This document shows positions 33,513-45,174 of a stretch of 64,000 bases of DNA, in pieces. The stretch lies in assembly GCA_015178975.1 (NCBI GenBank), contig WHVD01000248.1:1-64000 (forward strand), in the 5' to 3' direction. Position numbers and translations under genes: made by a program. Below the pieces are notes generated by a model, which saw nothing but the letters and a program-made list of their open reading frames with translations, was not told the DNA's origin and did not search any database. Each line of letters starts with the position of its first letter. Within the stretch, counting starts at the first letter, position 1. Source of the stretch: Hysterangium stoloniferum. Taxonomy: Eukaryota; Basidiomycota; Agaricomycetes; Hysterangiales; Hysterangiaceae.

Positions 33513-34984
33513 TGTTATGACCGGACAATCCCACCGGACTCCAGGTACTAACCTGTACACCATCACACCCTACACGCACCAATTGTCTGTTTATAGGATT
33601 TCCCACCCAGACTCTGTTACGTCAAGACTTGTTACGTTCGACCTCATTACGACACATATCAGTCACTGGACTTCCCCCGGACTCCGTCTCTGTCTATGTC
33701 CGTCTTCGTCCCACGCATCAGTCACCGGACCCCACTCAGAATCCCGTCACCACTCTAATCGAGCCCGGTTCCCGTTTTAGTCAAATGACCTGTCACAATT
33801 TAGGACTCCACTCCCGCTCCGTTTCCCATTATGGGTTATGCTTTGTCACGATTCGGACTCCGCTCCATTCCATCCCGTTCCTAACACCAATTTGGTGTTT
33901 ACTATTCTCGTTTTATGTTTTGTTAGTTTCGTTTCACCATTACTGGATTTGGTATGTCAGTCACTCCATGGTCTATATAAACTGGAAGATGTTGTACATA
34001 CAATCCAGTCAGAAAATTAGCTTAGATTCCCCCCAGTAATCTAATCCATTTTCCGCTCTAAACCCTTGCTTGATTCACATCGCTTTTACTAGTCGGAGCC
34101 CATGGGCTCTGGTGCATCTACCTCTCTCACCAATCTCGACTCACGACCCACGACCCATGACCTACAACCTACGACCCACGACCCCCGCCCGGACTCCCCG
34201 GGATTCCCGTCCACCTGTCTGAAATAGGACAACACGATCTAGTGAGGGCGCAGCCTATAAGCTGAAGTTAAGTCCTACCGGATATCCCACGGGTTTCTCC
34301 GGAGACCCACTGTGAAGGGTATGCATATATGATGATCTAACTGTGGAATAATAGACGTATTATAGCGTATTATAGTACTTCATTATCTAGTTTTTATTTC
34401 TTTCTTTATTTCTTCTAATCTTTCGAACATACCCTTTATTTCTTAGTTCGAAGCTTTGTGTATATCTATGGGCGCTCTCGGTGCCAAAGAAGACAGACAC
34501 CTTTTTACCCAACAGACACCATCTCATAACGACTCAGACATCGAATAGCGAGAGGTGCCCAGGGTAAAATCTCTACTACCATAAAGGTAGTGACTTCTCA
34601 CGTACTAACGGTATTTGGACTCGAACCGCGAAGGTCGAGTTCCACTCTCAAGACTTTGCGTTCGTCGACACCATAGTCGACTCACGCTTCTATTTCTCTA
34701 TTCTAGATACTCCGTCTTTAGCTGATTATCTTCCTTACTTCTGGCTATAAGTTGTACCGTGAAGGTCAACTCTTTTATTCTTTGTTATAGTCATCACGAG
34801 CAACTGTACAGTTGCTCTTGTGATGCGTAGCGTGTACCTATACTAGTACTATTGGTCTAGTAATCTATAGTATTGTACTGAACGGTCAATACTTCCTAAT
34901 AGTAGTTGGATCAACACTATTCTTCGTATATAGAGCAGTCAGAATCTATCGACTCTTCACACCCACCCTGTACGTATCCTAACA
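33513..34984 (+). repeat. LTR of element B, split by a nested LTR
   Basis: The LTR of the A family is in two pieces: 33513-34310 and 34967-34984, plus the duplicated target CCCAC. TATA-like TCTATATAAACTGG is kept at 33971-33984. The 651-bp insert at 34311-34961 is a separate element. Confidence 0.9.
34311..34961 (+). mobile_element. Solo LTR (651 bp) inside the LTR of element B
   Basis: It begins TGTGAAGGGTATGC and ends CTCTTCACA, and is flanked by the 5-bp duplication CCCAC (34306-34310 and 34962-34966). It contains no coding sequence. The shared TGTGAAG start suggests a relation to the LTRs of element D and of the 403-bp family, but the body is different. Confidence 0.88.
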
Positions 34985-35503
34985 GGGGAATCTAAGCCAA
35001 TTTTCTGACTGGATTGTATGTACAACATCTGCCAGTTTAAATAGACTGTGGAGTGAATGTCATACCGAATCCAATAATAATGAAATGAAATGAGCAAAAC
35101 ATAAAACGGGAAGAGTAAACACCAAATTGGTGTTAGGAACAGGATGGAACGGAGCGGAGTCCGAATAGTGACAAATCAAAAACCATAATGGGAAACGGAG
35201 CAGGAGCGGAGTCCAAATCGTGACAGGTCATTTGACTAAAATGGGAACGGGGCTCTGTTAGAGAGGTGACGGGTTTTCTGAGCAGGGTCCGGTGACTGAT
35301 GTGTGGGATGAGGTCAGAAATAGACAGAGACAGAGTCTGGTGGGTTTTCCGGTGACTGAAACACAATGTAATGAAGACGAACATAGATGAGTCTGATGTA
35401 CAGAGTCCGGTGGGAATTCTGGTAAACTGATAATGGGTGCGTATAGGGTGCGGGTGCATATAAGTTAGTGCCCGCAGTCCAGGTAGGATTTCCAGTCGTA
35501 ACA
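34985..35503 (-). repeat. Truncated 3' LTR of element C
   Basis: This is the reverse complement of the first 519 or so bases of the A-family LTR, next to a pyrimidine-rich tract (reverse of the purine tract) at 35504-35519. The last 330 or so bases are missing, cut where the LTR of element B ends. Confidence 0.9.
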
Positions 35504-35714
35504 GTACCCTCCCTTTATGCTGAAGTCCCAAAGAGGCTCTAGACCTGGATAAGGTTCTTGTTGGCTACGTGCATGTGTCAAAAGTCATGTCGGTTACATG
35601 TATGTGTCAAAGAGTCATGTGATCTGGAAGGTAAGGTTCAAATGCGACGAGCCTATATATAAATTTGAAAAAATAGAAATTCTTCTTCTTTATTACCCCA
35701 TCATTGATCGACAT

Positions 35715-36690
35715 ATGGGTCCAAAACCAACGCTGCGCAGGCCAATGCCGACCGCTGGGCCCTCCACAAGCTCTCCATATCACGTGCCTCTCAGTGCAGC
35801 ACAAATTTTGGTGCAGTGAGAGGAACAGTGACATCAACGGGAAGAAGCAGAGAAGGAGGTGAGGGAGGTCGAGGAGGCATTGGATAGAGAATACCAGGCA
35901 GCTTTGGCCGCGGAGGAAGAGGCTGCGAGGCAGAGGCGCCGGGATGAGGAGGAGGCTGTGTGGGTGGCTGCAGAGAGGGCCCAGGTAGCTGCAGAGAAAG
36001 CCCAGGTGGCCGCGGACAGGGCTGCGATTGTCACGGGAAAGGTAAGTCCCTAAACGTCAACTTGTCGAATTTCACTGACTTGTGTTTTTCAGTGCAAAGT
36101 GACAGAGTTGGAGTCTGAGTCCGAGGGGGAGCTGGAGAGCCCCCAGAAGGTATGTCTTGGGTCTGTGGGATAACCGGGGAAATTGACCATAACAACAGAA
36201 AGCAAAAAAGGTGGCGCCAGTCCGTCTACTGACGAAAAATGATCCACAGTGTTCCAGTTGCAATGACCAGAACACAGAGTGCAATCGGAAGTCTGGGCAG
36301 GGACCGGGATGCTACCAGTGTGCACACCTCAAGGCGAGGTGCTCGCTTGTCCACGAGCAACTCGCGGGGTCCGGGGCACGGGACAATAATGGGACAGACA
36401 GGTATTCTGGTTTGGAAGAGGCCTTGGGACGGATTGCCGAGGGCATTGAAGCCCAAAAGGAGTTGCTCCGGAAGAGCAACAAGGTAAGTGTGGTAATGGC
36501 GAATGATCTCCACGCGCTCCGCTCAGAAGGTTACAGGTTCCTAGTGGAGTACGCCGGCTTTGTATATGAGAAGCTGGAGGCCAGGAGTTCCAAGGATGCC
36601 GGTTCAGATGAGGATGAGGTGCCTGTGGAGGTAGCGGAGCTACCCGAGAGATGGCTGAGGCGGGGAAAAAAGACAGCCCCATAAATGTAG
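35715..36690 (+). pseudogene. Antisense zinc-cluster passenger region of element C
   Basis: The first frame begins MGPKPTLRRPMPTAGPS at 35715. An Ala/Glu-rich stretch lies at 35859-36050, followed by GTAAGT and, 48 bp on, TTTTTCAG, so an intron is likely. A second likely intron runs from GTATGT (36150) to AACAACAG (36199). The six-cysteine pattern lies at 36250-36342, and the helical tail runs to about 36690. The pattern is the same as in elements A and B. It is decayed but still easy to read. Confidence 0.62.
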
Positions 36691-38479
36691 ACTGAAAAGT
36701 ACAAAATAAAACTTGATAATTTGAACATAAAGTAAAGTGTGAAAAACATAAGAATCAAAGTCCACGGAGAATCCGCTTAAGGACTTGAAAAACATGTCAG
36801 AACCTGTAAAAGCAAAGTGAGACATAGGGCAACAGGGAATAATGAAAATGAGTCCAAACGTAACACGGGGTCCACGGTGTGCAGTCAGAGAGACGATAGT
36901 GGTCCAGGTTTGAGTGGGTAAGCTGTATGAAAGTCAGTAACGATTTCTGTGGCATTACCGAGTTCTGTGGCTAAAATCCATGAAGTTTCTTCATCGGTGC
37001 CTTCGTAACCCCCCCACTTGACCAAGTAAAGCAGTTTACAAGTGCATCGATGCTTGTCAATTTTTGAATCTAAAATTTGTGAGATTTCAAACTCGGGTTC
37101 TCCATCAATAATGACTGGAGGAGGCGGAGATTGCACACGATCCAGGATAGTGTTGGCAGTACAAGGTTCTAACATAGAAACATGAAATAGCGGGTGTACC
37201 ACGCACATGCTATCCAGAAGCCGTAGGGTCCAAAAAACTGAACCTACTTGTGCGATAATTTCAAATGGACCTAAATATCTTTTAGCAAGCTTTTTTGATG
37301 GATGGGTAGTCCAGAAGAATTGAGCTTTGACAAAAATGCGATTGCCGATCTTGAAGTTTGGTGGCAGAATCTGGTGTTTGTCCACTGAATGTTGGTATTG
37401 CTCTTGGGCAGACTTTATTGCAGTCCAGAGTTCCTCGTGGAGCTCGTGGAGGTCCGTGGTGAACTCTTGAGTGCGAGCAGAGGCAAGATTTTGTTCTGGA
37501 TGTACTGTAATATTTGGATTATATCCTTTATTTGCAAAGAACGGGGAAACACCAGTAGTGGCCGAAGGTGCATTGTTGTAAGCAAACTCTGCAAGTGGTA
37601 ACAAGGATTTCCAATTGTCCTGTTGGTAGTTGCAATATACGCGGAGATATTGTTCCAATGTCTGGTTGATGCGTTCGGTTTGTCCGTCGCCTTCTGGGTG
37701 ATGTCCGGATGTGAAATGTAGTGTCATGTCCAAGGATTTCCTGAGGGATCTAAAGAAGTGAGACATGAACTCTGATCCTCGATCGGAAGTCATGTGGGAT
37801 GGAACTCCGTGCTTGGAAAATACGTGGATGATGAAAAGTTCCACTAACTGCACAGACGTAATTGTATCGTAAGTAGGGATGAATATACCTTGTTTTGAGA
37901 ATCTGTCAACAACGACTAGAATGGTGGAAAAGCCTTCAGAATCCGGTAGGTGTTCAATGAAATCCATAGAGATAGAATTCCACGGGTGTTCCGGTACCGG
38001 GAGTTGTTTCAAAAGGCCATATGGCTTGTGTCGCTGAGATTTCGAGTGGGTAGTGCAAGATTTACAATAGTGCTTAACAAATCCACGGAGTCCGGGCCAA
38101 GTGTATTCTCTTCTTATTAATGATAGAGTTTTGTTGTATCTGAAATGTCCTGAGAGTGGATAATCATGTTTGTATTGAAGGATCCTGAGGCAGAGGCCGT
38201 TGGAGTCCAGTACATAGATCCTATCATCAAGTCTAATGAAACCATGCTGACCAAGAGACCACCGGGGTTGATTGGGGTCCATGGGATTGTCTAGGTGAGC
38301 TTTAGTCATTGGGTCTAGCAGAATTGCCGATAGAATATCTTGATGTAACTTTTCGATATCCATAATGATAATTCCACGGACAATGGGATTGATGAGGAAA
38401 GTTGCGTGGACTGATGCAGTACATAAGTTGTTGATTTGTAAAAATAGGTTTCAGGTTGTGCGGGTTTACTGTAGCATAG

Positions 38480-39152
38480 GAGGATATCTGAAAACTATTA
38501 AGTATACCAAATTCTAATATACTCTAAAGGTCATTTAAACATCTGGGATGTGATTCAAACATAATTTGGTTTTTAAAACTTTTTAAAAGTTTTAAACTCT
38601 CTCATACATTACAAACTAATGAATCTTTCTGGACACGAGTAGACAATAAAAAAAATTAGTAGTTTGAAACACTAATACTTTTAAAAAATAGATACCTTTA
38701 AATAGTCCATTCCATGCATATGTATATCATTGGCACCTCTAAATACAAATGTATTACTTTGGAATAGATCTGTCAATCTAAACAGATTTCTACTTCATTC
38801 AACATACCCAGAATATATAGGGGGTTTTACTTAATAAAGACAGCTGTGGTATGAAAAATTTCCAATAATATTTTACATATTTTACATGGAAATAACTTCA
38901 TTACAACTTTTAAAAAACAAAGTACTAATAAAAGTATTAGTAGGCATCTGTAAAAGGAAGGAAATTATATACAATGGAATTTGTTAAATAACTATGGGTT
39001 ATATAAGATGTAATATGGAGAACTATTTCTGATGGTTGTTTTTTGATGATATAATTGTTTCAGAATAGATATCACTATTTAAAGATGGAGTTTTGTAAAA
39101 ATAAGACTTTTATTAGTAAATATTTGAGATTATAGTAATTATAAACACCCTC
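38480..39152. mobile_element. 673-bp AT-rich insert in element C pol
   Basis: The insert is flanked by CATAG on both sides (38475-38479 and 39153-39157), which looks like a 5-bp target duplication. Its ends are weakly inverted: GAGGATATCTG at the left, and GAGGGTGTTTA when the right end is reversed. It is very AT-rich and has no gene. It is probably a non-autonomous DNA transposon, but the superfamily is not clear. Confidence 0.7.
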
Positions 39153-41545
39153 CATAGTCATTGCTCCCCTCTTTAGGATAGATGTCCCATCGTCTAGTTA
39201 AAGCATCAGGTTTGCTGCCAAGATGGTCAGGTCGAAAGCAGATAATCATGTTGAAGGCAGATAGATATTCAGACCAGTGGGCCTGCTGACGGGTCAAAAG
39301 TTTTGTTGTAGAAAAGTATTCCTGGTTTTTGTGATCTGTTACAATGTCAATCGGAGTTCCCGAGCCTTCCAAATAGTGTCACCACGCTTTGAAAGCTGAA
39401 AAGATTGCCAGGAGTTCCTTATCATGAATGTCGTAGTTGAGCTCTGCTCCAGTAAAAGTCTGGGACAGAAAAGCCACAGGATGGACTTCTCCATCGGAGT
39501 CCTGGATAGACAGAATGGCTCCAAGCGCATAGTCGGAGGCGTCCATTTCAACAATGAGCGGGAAGTCTGGTTTCCAATGCAACAGAATAGGAGCTGAGGA
39601 AAAAGAATTTTTTAAAAGATTGAAAGCCTTTTGACACTTATCATTTAAATTCAATGGAGTATCCTTATGCATAAGATGGGTAAGGGGTACCGTGATGTCG
39701 GAATATCCACAGATAAACCGTCGGTAAAAATTGGCAAAGCTGAGGAAGGATTGTATATCTTTAACTTTTCAGGGTTCAGGCCAATCTTTGATGACTTGCA
39801 CTTTAGTTTCGTCCATGCGGAGTCCATCAGGTCCCATAATGAAACCAAGGTATTCCATGGAGTCCGTGTCAAAAGTACATTTTTTACCATTCGCGAATAA
39901 ACCATGTTGTCTGAGTCTCCGGAGAACTTCATGGACTTGTTTGTCGTGTTCTGCAGGATTCTCGGAGTAGATAAGAATGTCGTCCAAGTAAACAATAATG
40001 CATACATTGAGCATGTCGGAGAAAATGTCATTGATAAAATGCTGAAAAACAGACAGAGCATTGGTGAGTCCAAAGGGCATCACCAACCACTCAAAGGCCC
40101 CATAGCGGGTTCTGAAAGTGGTTTTCCATTCATCTCCCATGGCAATCCAGACCAAATGATAGGTGTGTTTGAGATCTATTTTGGTGTAAATCTGGGCATT
40201 CCGCAGAGCATCGAGCAGATCAGATATAAGTGGAAGTGGATACTTATCCTTTTTGGTGACAGCATTGAGTCCTCTAAAATCAACACATAGTCTAAGGGAT
40301 CCATCCTTTTTTCTGACGAACAGAACAGGTGCTCCAAAAGGAGACTTTGAGGGTCTGATAAAACCTATGGACAAATGTTCATCCAGGAAATCACGGATTG
40401 TGGAAAGTTCCGTGGACGAGAGCGGGTAAATATGTCCTAGGGGTGACTGGGCGCCGTCTTCAAGATTGATTTTTAAGTTGTATTCTCTGTGAGGCGGAAG
40501 CCGGTCAGCTTTCCACTTGCTAAAAACATCCACGAAGTCATGATATTTCTTCGGGACACCTTCTAGGTCAGCAGCTTGCTCAGATTCGGATACCGGAGTT
40601 GAAAAACATCCAGTTGCTTCATCAATTTTTAAGTTGGTAGTGAACGCCTGGGACCCATCCATTTTTGTGGCCCTAATAAAAGCTGCAGCATTAATCAGAG
40701 AAATGGACGGAGGTGCCATGGGTTCCAGGGAAGCCATGGGTGCCGTAGGGATCACAGGAGTCCTCGAGACTGTAGGTGCCGGGAAGGCCACGGGTGCTGT
40801 GGAGGCCGTGACGGGTGCAGTTTCCTTGGCTGCCACGGGGGTCCAGAAAGTTATACTGTTAGCTATCCAGTCAATCAACAGATTGTAGTGGGTAAACCAG
40901 TTGTGTCCTAGGACCACCAAGCAACTTGAGTCTAACTGGGTCACATAGAAAGTGACCAATTGAGATGTTCCACACGGGAAACAGATGGGTAAGTCACAAG
41001 CTTGGGTAACAACTGAATTACTTGTGCCATCGAAGAGGCAGAGGCCGACAGGATTTATCAGATAAGTTGACAACAAATTTTTTTGTGTAAATTTTGTATC
41101 TAAAAAACAATGAGTTGAGCCGGAATCTATAAGAGCTGAAAAAATAAATAATGGAATCATATTAGACATAAGGTTAACAAAAAATGAATCAGAATGTGAA
41201 AGAGCAGATGCGTTGAGGCGAGTAAACTCTTGAATGTGCGGAGAGGCAATGCAACCCCAACCTGCGTGGAGTCCGCGGGGTTGCTTACTCTTTTTTCGAG
41301 TCAGAAGCCAGTTTGTCCTTTGACGGGGTTTCTGTGGAGGCCTTGGCTGTTCGACCCTTTGAAGAGTTTGCTTTTGCCAGCAGACATTCCAGGACTTGAT
41401 GACCGGGTTTCCCACACAAGAGACAGAGGTTATTGTCCATGCGATGTTGTCTTTCCTGTGGGGTTAATTTGCCATCGGGTCCGAGTTTGCCTGAGAGGTT
41501 GGGTTTTCCGGCTTGCTTGCCGGACTGTTGACCCTTGTTATTGTC

Positions 41546-41546
41546 C

Positions 41547-41622
<76 letters not shown>
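41546..41622. repeat. TTG microsatellite in element C gag
   Basis: About 25 copies of TTG (AAC on the coding strand) lie in the Asn-rich part of gag. Element A has only a few such units at the same place. The microsatellite has expanded after the copies separated. Confidence 0.9.
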
Positions 41623-41624
<2 letters not shown>

Positions 41625-41944
41625 GAAGACTTTTTATCGTTCTTCTTGTCGGATTGTGTGGAGTTTTGGTTGCTGGTTGATGAATTGTTGTTGTTGTTTT
41701 TATTGGCCGTGGACTTGTTTACTTTGTCTGCGGAGGTCTCGCAGGCAACTTCCACGCGATGTTCCCAATAACGTGCATCCGCATTTTGAGCTTTGAGGCA
41801 CATATGGGACAGGGTTTTTGGCTTGCCATCTTCTTTTGAGACTTTGTCTTTTAAGGCGGGATGGCAGACCGGCATAGAATTGGTGGCGGAGAGCGGGATC
41901 GCCCCACTGACAACGAGCTGCAAGATTATTGAATTGGACAATAT

Positions 41945-42626
41945 TGTGAAGGATAGGTCACATAGGAGGCGCAACTAAAGGCTCTAAGCCTTTCCCCTTA
42001 GCCGCTTTATAATTCCATTATTTCCTTTATGTTTTATATTTTTATTGTCCTTTCTATCACTCATAAATACAGGTCATACCCCCTTTTATTAGTTCAAGAG
42101 TCCATGTATGCTTGTGGGCACTCTCGCCCACAAGAAGTATGCACATGTCACAGTAGTAGTCACACGTGAGAAATTTAGACACTTTTCAAACCCGACAACC
42201 ATCACCTGCACATGCAAGTACTGGTTCAGGGTCTTGTCTAAAACAAATCTTCACTCTATCTCTTTTCATAGATCTGTAGTAACTATACTTCGCACTGAAC
42301 AGTCGAAGTCAGTTACTACTATTCGACTTGACTTCAAGCTCTTGCTTCGCGGGGTAAGAATATCCATCGTAGCTCACTTTCTTAGGATATTCTCTCTCTC
42401 TCGCAATATATAATTTCTCTTATCTACTTGGCCATCGGCCCAGCTAGCTATACAGTTGGATCGTACTGTAAGGTCAATCTGCCCTTGTAATTATCTACCG
42501 ATCACACCTTAAAGGTTGATCGTAATCTACATCTTGACTACTTAAAACTACTAGTTGATTGTATTTTGTACTATTGCTAGTCGATAACAATCGCACATTG
42601 AGTGGTAAACTACTCGACCCTTTACA
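41945..42626 (+). repeat. 5' LTR of element D
   Basis: The repeat is 682 bp, starting TGTGAAGGATAGGTCACATA and ending GACCCTTTACA. It matches 53963-54645. An internal short palindrome, CTTGTGGGC...GCCCACAAG, lies at about 42110-42134. Confidence 0.93.
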
Positions 42627-44771
42627 GTGGTGATCCGAGCTGGACCCTCATTCACTGCGATCTACACGTATAATCAACTAGTAGTATTATGACCTTAACC
42701 AGTGGCGGAACCACTTGAATTCCTACACCTGCAGGTGCCCCACGAACTAGAAAGGAATATCCCAGCTTAGGGCTACCCAGTAATGTCACGACACGAAAGT
42801 CATCTCTAATGACTCAAGAGACCAATACTGTCTTGGAGCCCTCACAAGGTGAACATGGGCTTCCCGCGAGTGATTCTGCTGGAACAAGCATGGATAACTC
42901 CTATTTTAAGTTGTCAGAAACTCTCAGACTCCTTACCACTTGATCAAACAGAAATGACACTGGTCTAAAATTTCCACCACCTCAAGTAATGCTGCAGAAT
43001 CCCTTCAGGGGTCAGGTATATTTTGCTGAACCAGCAAATGACAAGTGGGATAAATACTACTCAGAACACATTGAAGAGAAGGAAGTTGACACAGTAGCTG
43101 CAGACTACTTAGACAGATACCCCAACATGCTGAAGGAGGTGTCTGTCTGGTTAGGCAGGTTGAATAGCATCGTGATCACTGATTCTTTCTTTTCCCAAAC
43201 TGGTACTATAGATCAGCTAGCGGAGCAACTCCCCGAGTGGTCTGAGGAACTTGTCACTATTGATGTCGCCAGAAGAGGATGTATAAGGCTAGCATTATTC
43301 GAATGGATTCTTGACCTAGTGGCCATACACGATGACACGTTACAGATCTTACACGTGATCCTAGATCAGGGTGGAACAGTACCTAAGGTGGATTACTGGT
43401 ATCTTTATACGTGTACACTGGAAAGATCCCTATATGAAGCTTCTCCAAACCTCCCATTCACCTACCACAGCCTGCAACATAGGCTCATTCACTGCCGTGA
43501 GAAATGAGACAAGTTGTTCATGGAAGTTCTCCACTCGTATGACAATAGTACCCAGGTACCTGCTTCCCCGGCTCACATGTCCGAAACCTTCATTTGAGAT
43601 CTCCAAGGATCCCCTGGCACTAGCTTTCTGCACTCTCTCAACTGTAAATCTATCCTCGAGAGTTTTCCCCAGGATACGAGGGAGGAGATCTTGGGAAGAC
43701 TCCACGAAAAATCTATTGTGCCCGTTCCTTCTGGCCAGTGGAATCAAGACCCTTGGCATATCACCCCAGGATGACTGCAGACCAGGAACTTCAAACAGAC
43801 CACGAAGGAACGAAGAGCCAGATACTCCCCACCGTCGAGTTGCTTTTGGGTCTGAAGTAGCTTCCCCCTTTACGACAGTTAGTCACTCCAACATCCCTAT
43901 TAGATCCATCGCAAATCGAAACCATTCTTCCTTTGCTACCACCTTCGTTGAAGGAATCACTGGACAAATACCTGGGAGGGGAACTTCTTACCCAAACAAC
44001 ACTCTCCCACCTTTGCCAATTTAACGGGCCCCCTTCTTTCCCCCAGGAGGACTGCCCGGGGATTCTTCTGATGGATCCAGCGATTCAAACCACAGAAGAG
44101 ACTGGGACGAGAGAAGGCGAAACCTGAGAAACCCAGGAGGCCCAGCAGGTACTAATAAGAACACTAAGAGTGCCACTCCTGAGGCCGAAACTGGGAAGTT
44201 GACTTTGAACACCAATGATCTCTAAATCAAATGGTCAGATCTCCAAGAATATGACGGCTCACGATCTACGGCACTGGACTACATAATGGACGTTATGAGC
44301 TTGTCAGAAATCTCAGAATCCATGACAACGATTCTAGGCATTACTCTTCCTAGATGACTCAAAGGAAAGGTGAAAGTCTGGTGGACTACTCTGGATCATG
44401 AGCATCGCACTGAATTTAGTCGATCGCACAGGTCCTTCCTTTGGAGCATAGTCGAAGGGTTATTGGGTACATGATGGTGTGAATCCTTGTCCTTAGAATG
44501 GGAAGAAATGAGGTTTCACCAGCCCCACCACGACCGTGAAACCCCCGTGCAGTATATTCAAAGAAGAGTTAAACTCTACAGATTTCTATACAGATTCTAC
44601 CAAGAAAAGGAAGAGGAGACTCGCCGGTTAATACTTACCCTGCCCATGGAATGGTTATACTTAATACAAGGGCAAGCCATCGATGACGTCATGAGCCTCC
44701 AAGCACACGACGAAGACTCCCAGAGCAGGAAGGACTGATCCTACATGAGGGAAATGACACGGGAAGCTCTT

Positions 44772-45174
44772 TGTGAAGAGTGGTATAAGTTCTGACTGTT
44801 CTATATACGAAGAAATGAGTAGAATGGGAAGATGGATGATTCGAGTTGAGGCCTCTACTGCTATAGTTCGAGGCCTGAAGTGTTAGATAGTTCAGATATT
44901 GCTACCTATGTAGTAGCTGACACGTTACCCTGATCACCACTCATAGTAGACCTAGTTTATGTCTTATGAGTGGTGGTTCTTGGGTAAAAGTGTGTCTGAG
45001 TTTCATTTGGCACCGAGTGCACCCACAAGTATACACAATGCTTCGAACTAATGAAGTATGCAATATTCGAAGAATATAAAAGATAGAAAAATATGAATAG
45101 AATGTGTAAAATATAAATAAAATAAAAGGAGTGTTTTACCACAATGAAACTGTGGTAAAAGCATACTCCTCACA
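44772..45174 (+). mobile_element. Solo LTR (403 bp) nested in element D
   Basis: It begins TGTGAAGAGTGGTATAAG and ends CTCCTCACA, with the 5-bp duplication CTCTT on each side (44767-44771 and 45175-45179). A near-identical copy lies at 55461-55864. It sits in the gag region of element D. Confidence 0.92.

Larger units (their letters stand above)
31410..34984 (+). mobile_element. Element B: truncated chromovirus of the A family
   Basis: Only the 3' part of the element remains: the end of integrase, the chromodomain (about 31410-32090), the antisense zinc-cluster region (about 32294-33304), a purine-rich tract (about 33499-33512), and one LTR (33513-34984). That LTR holds a nested solo LTR at 34311-34961. 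The nucleotide match to element A is about 90% by eye. The copy is 5'-truncated and has a few further breaks. Its LTR ends precisely in ATCCTAACA against the cut LTR of element C. Confidence 0.9.
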
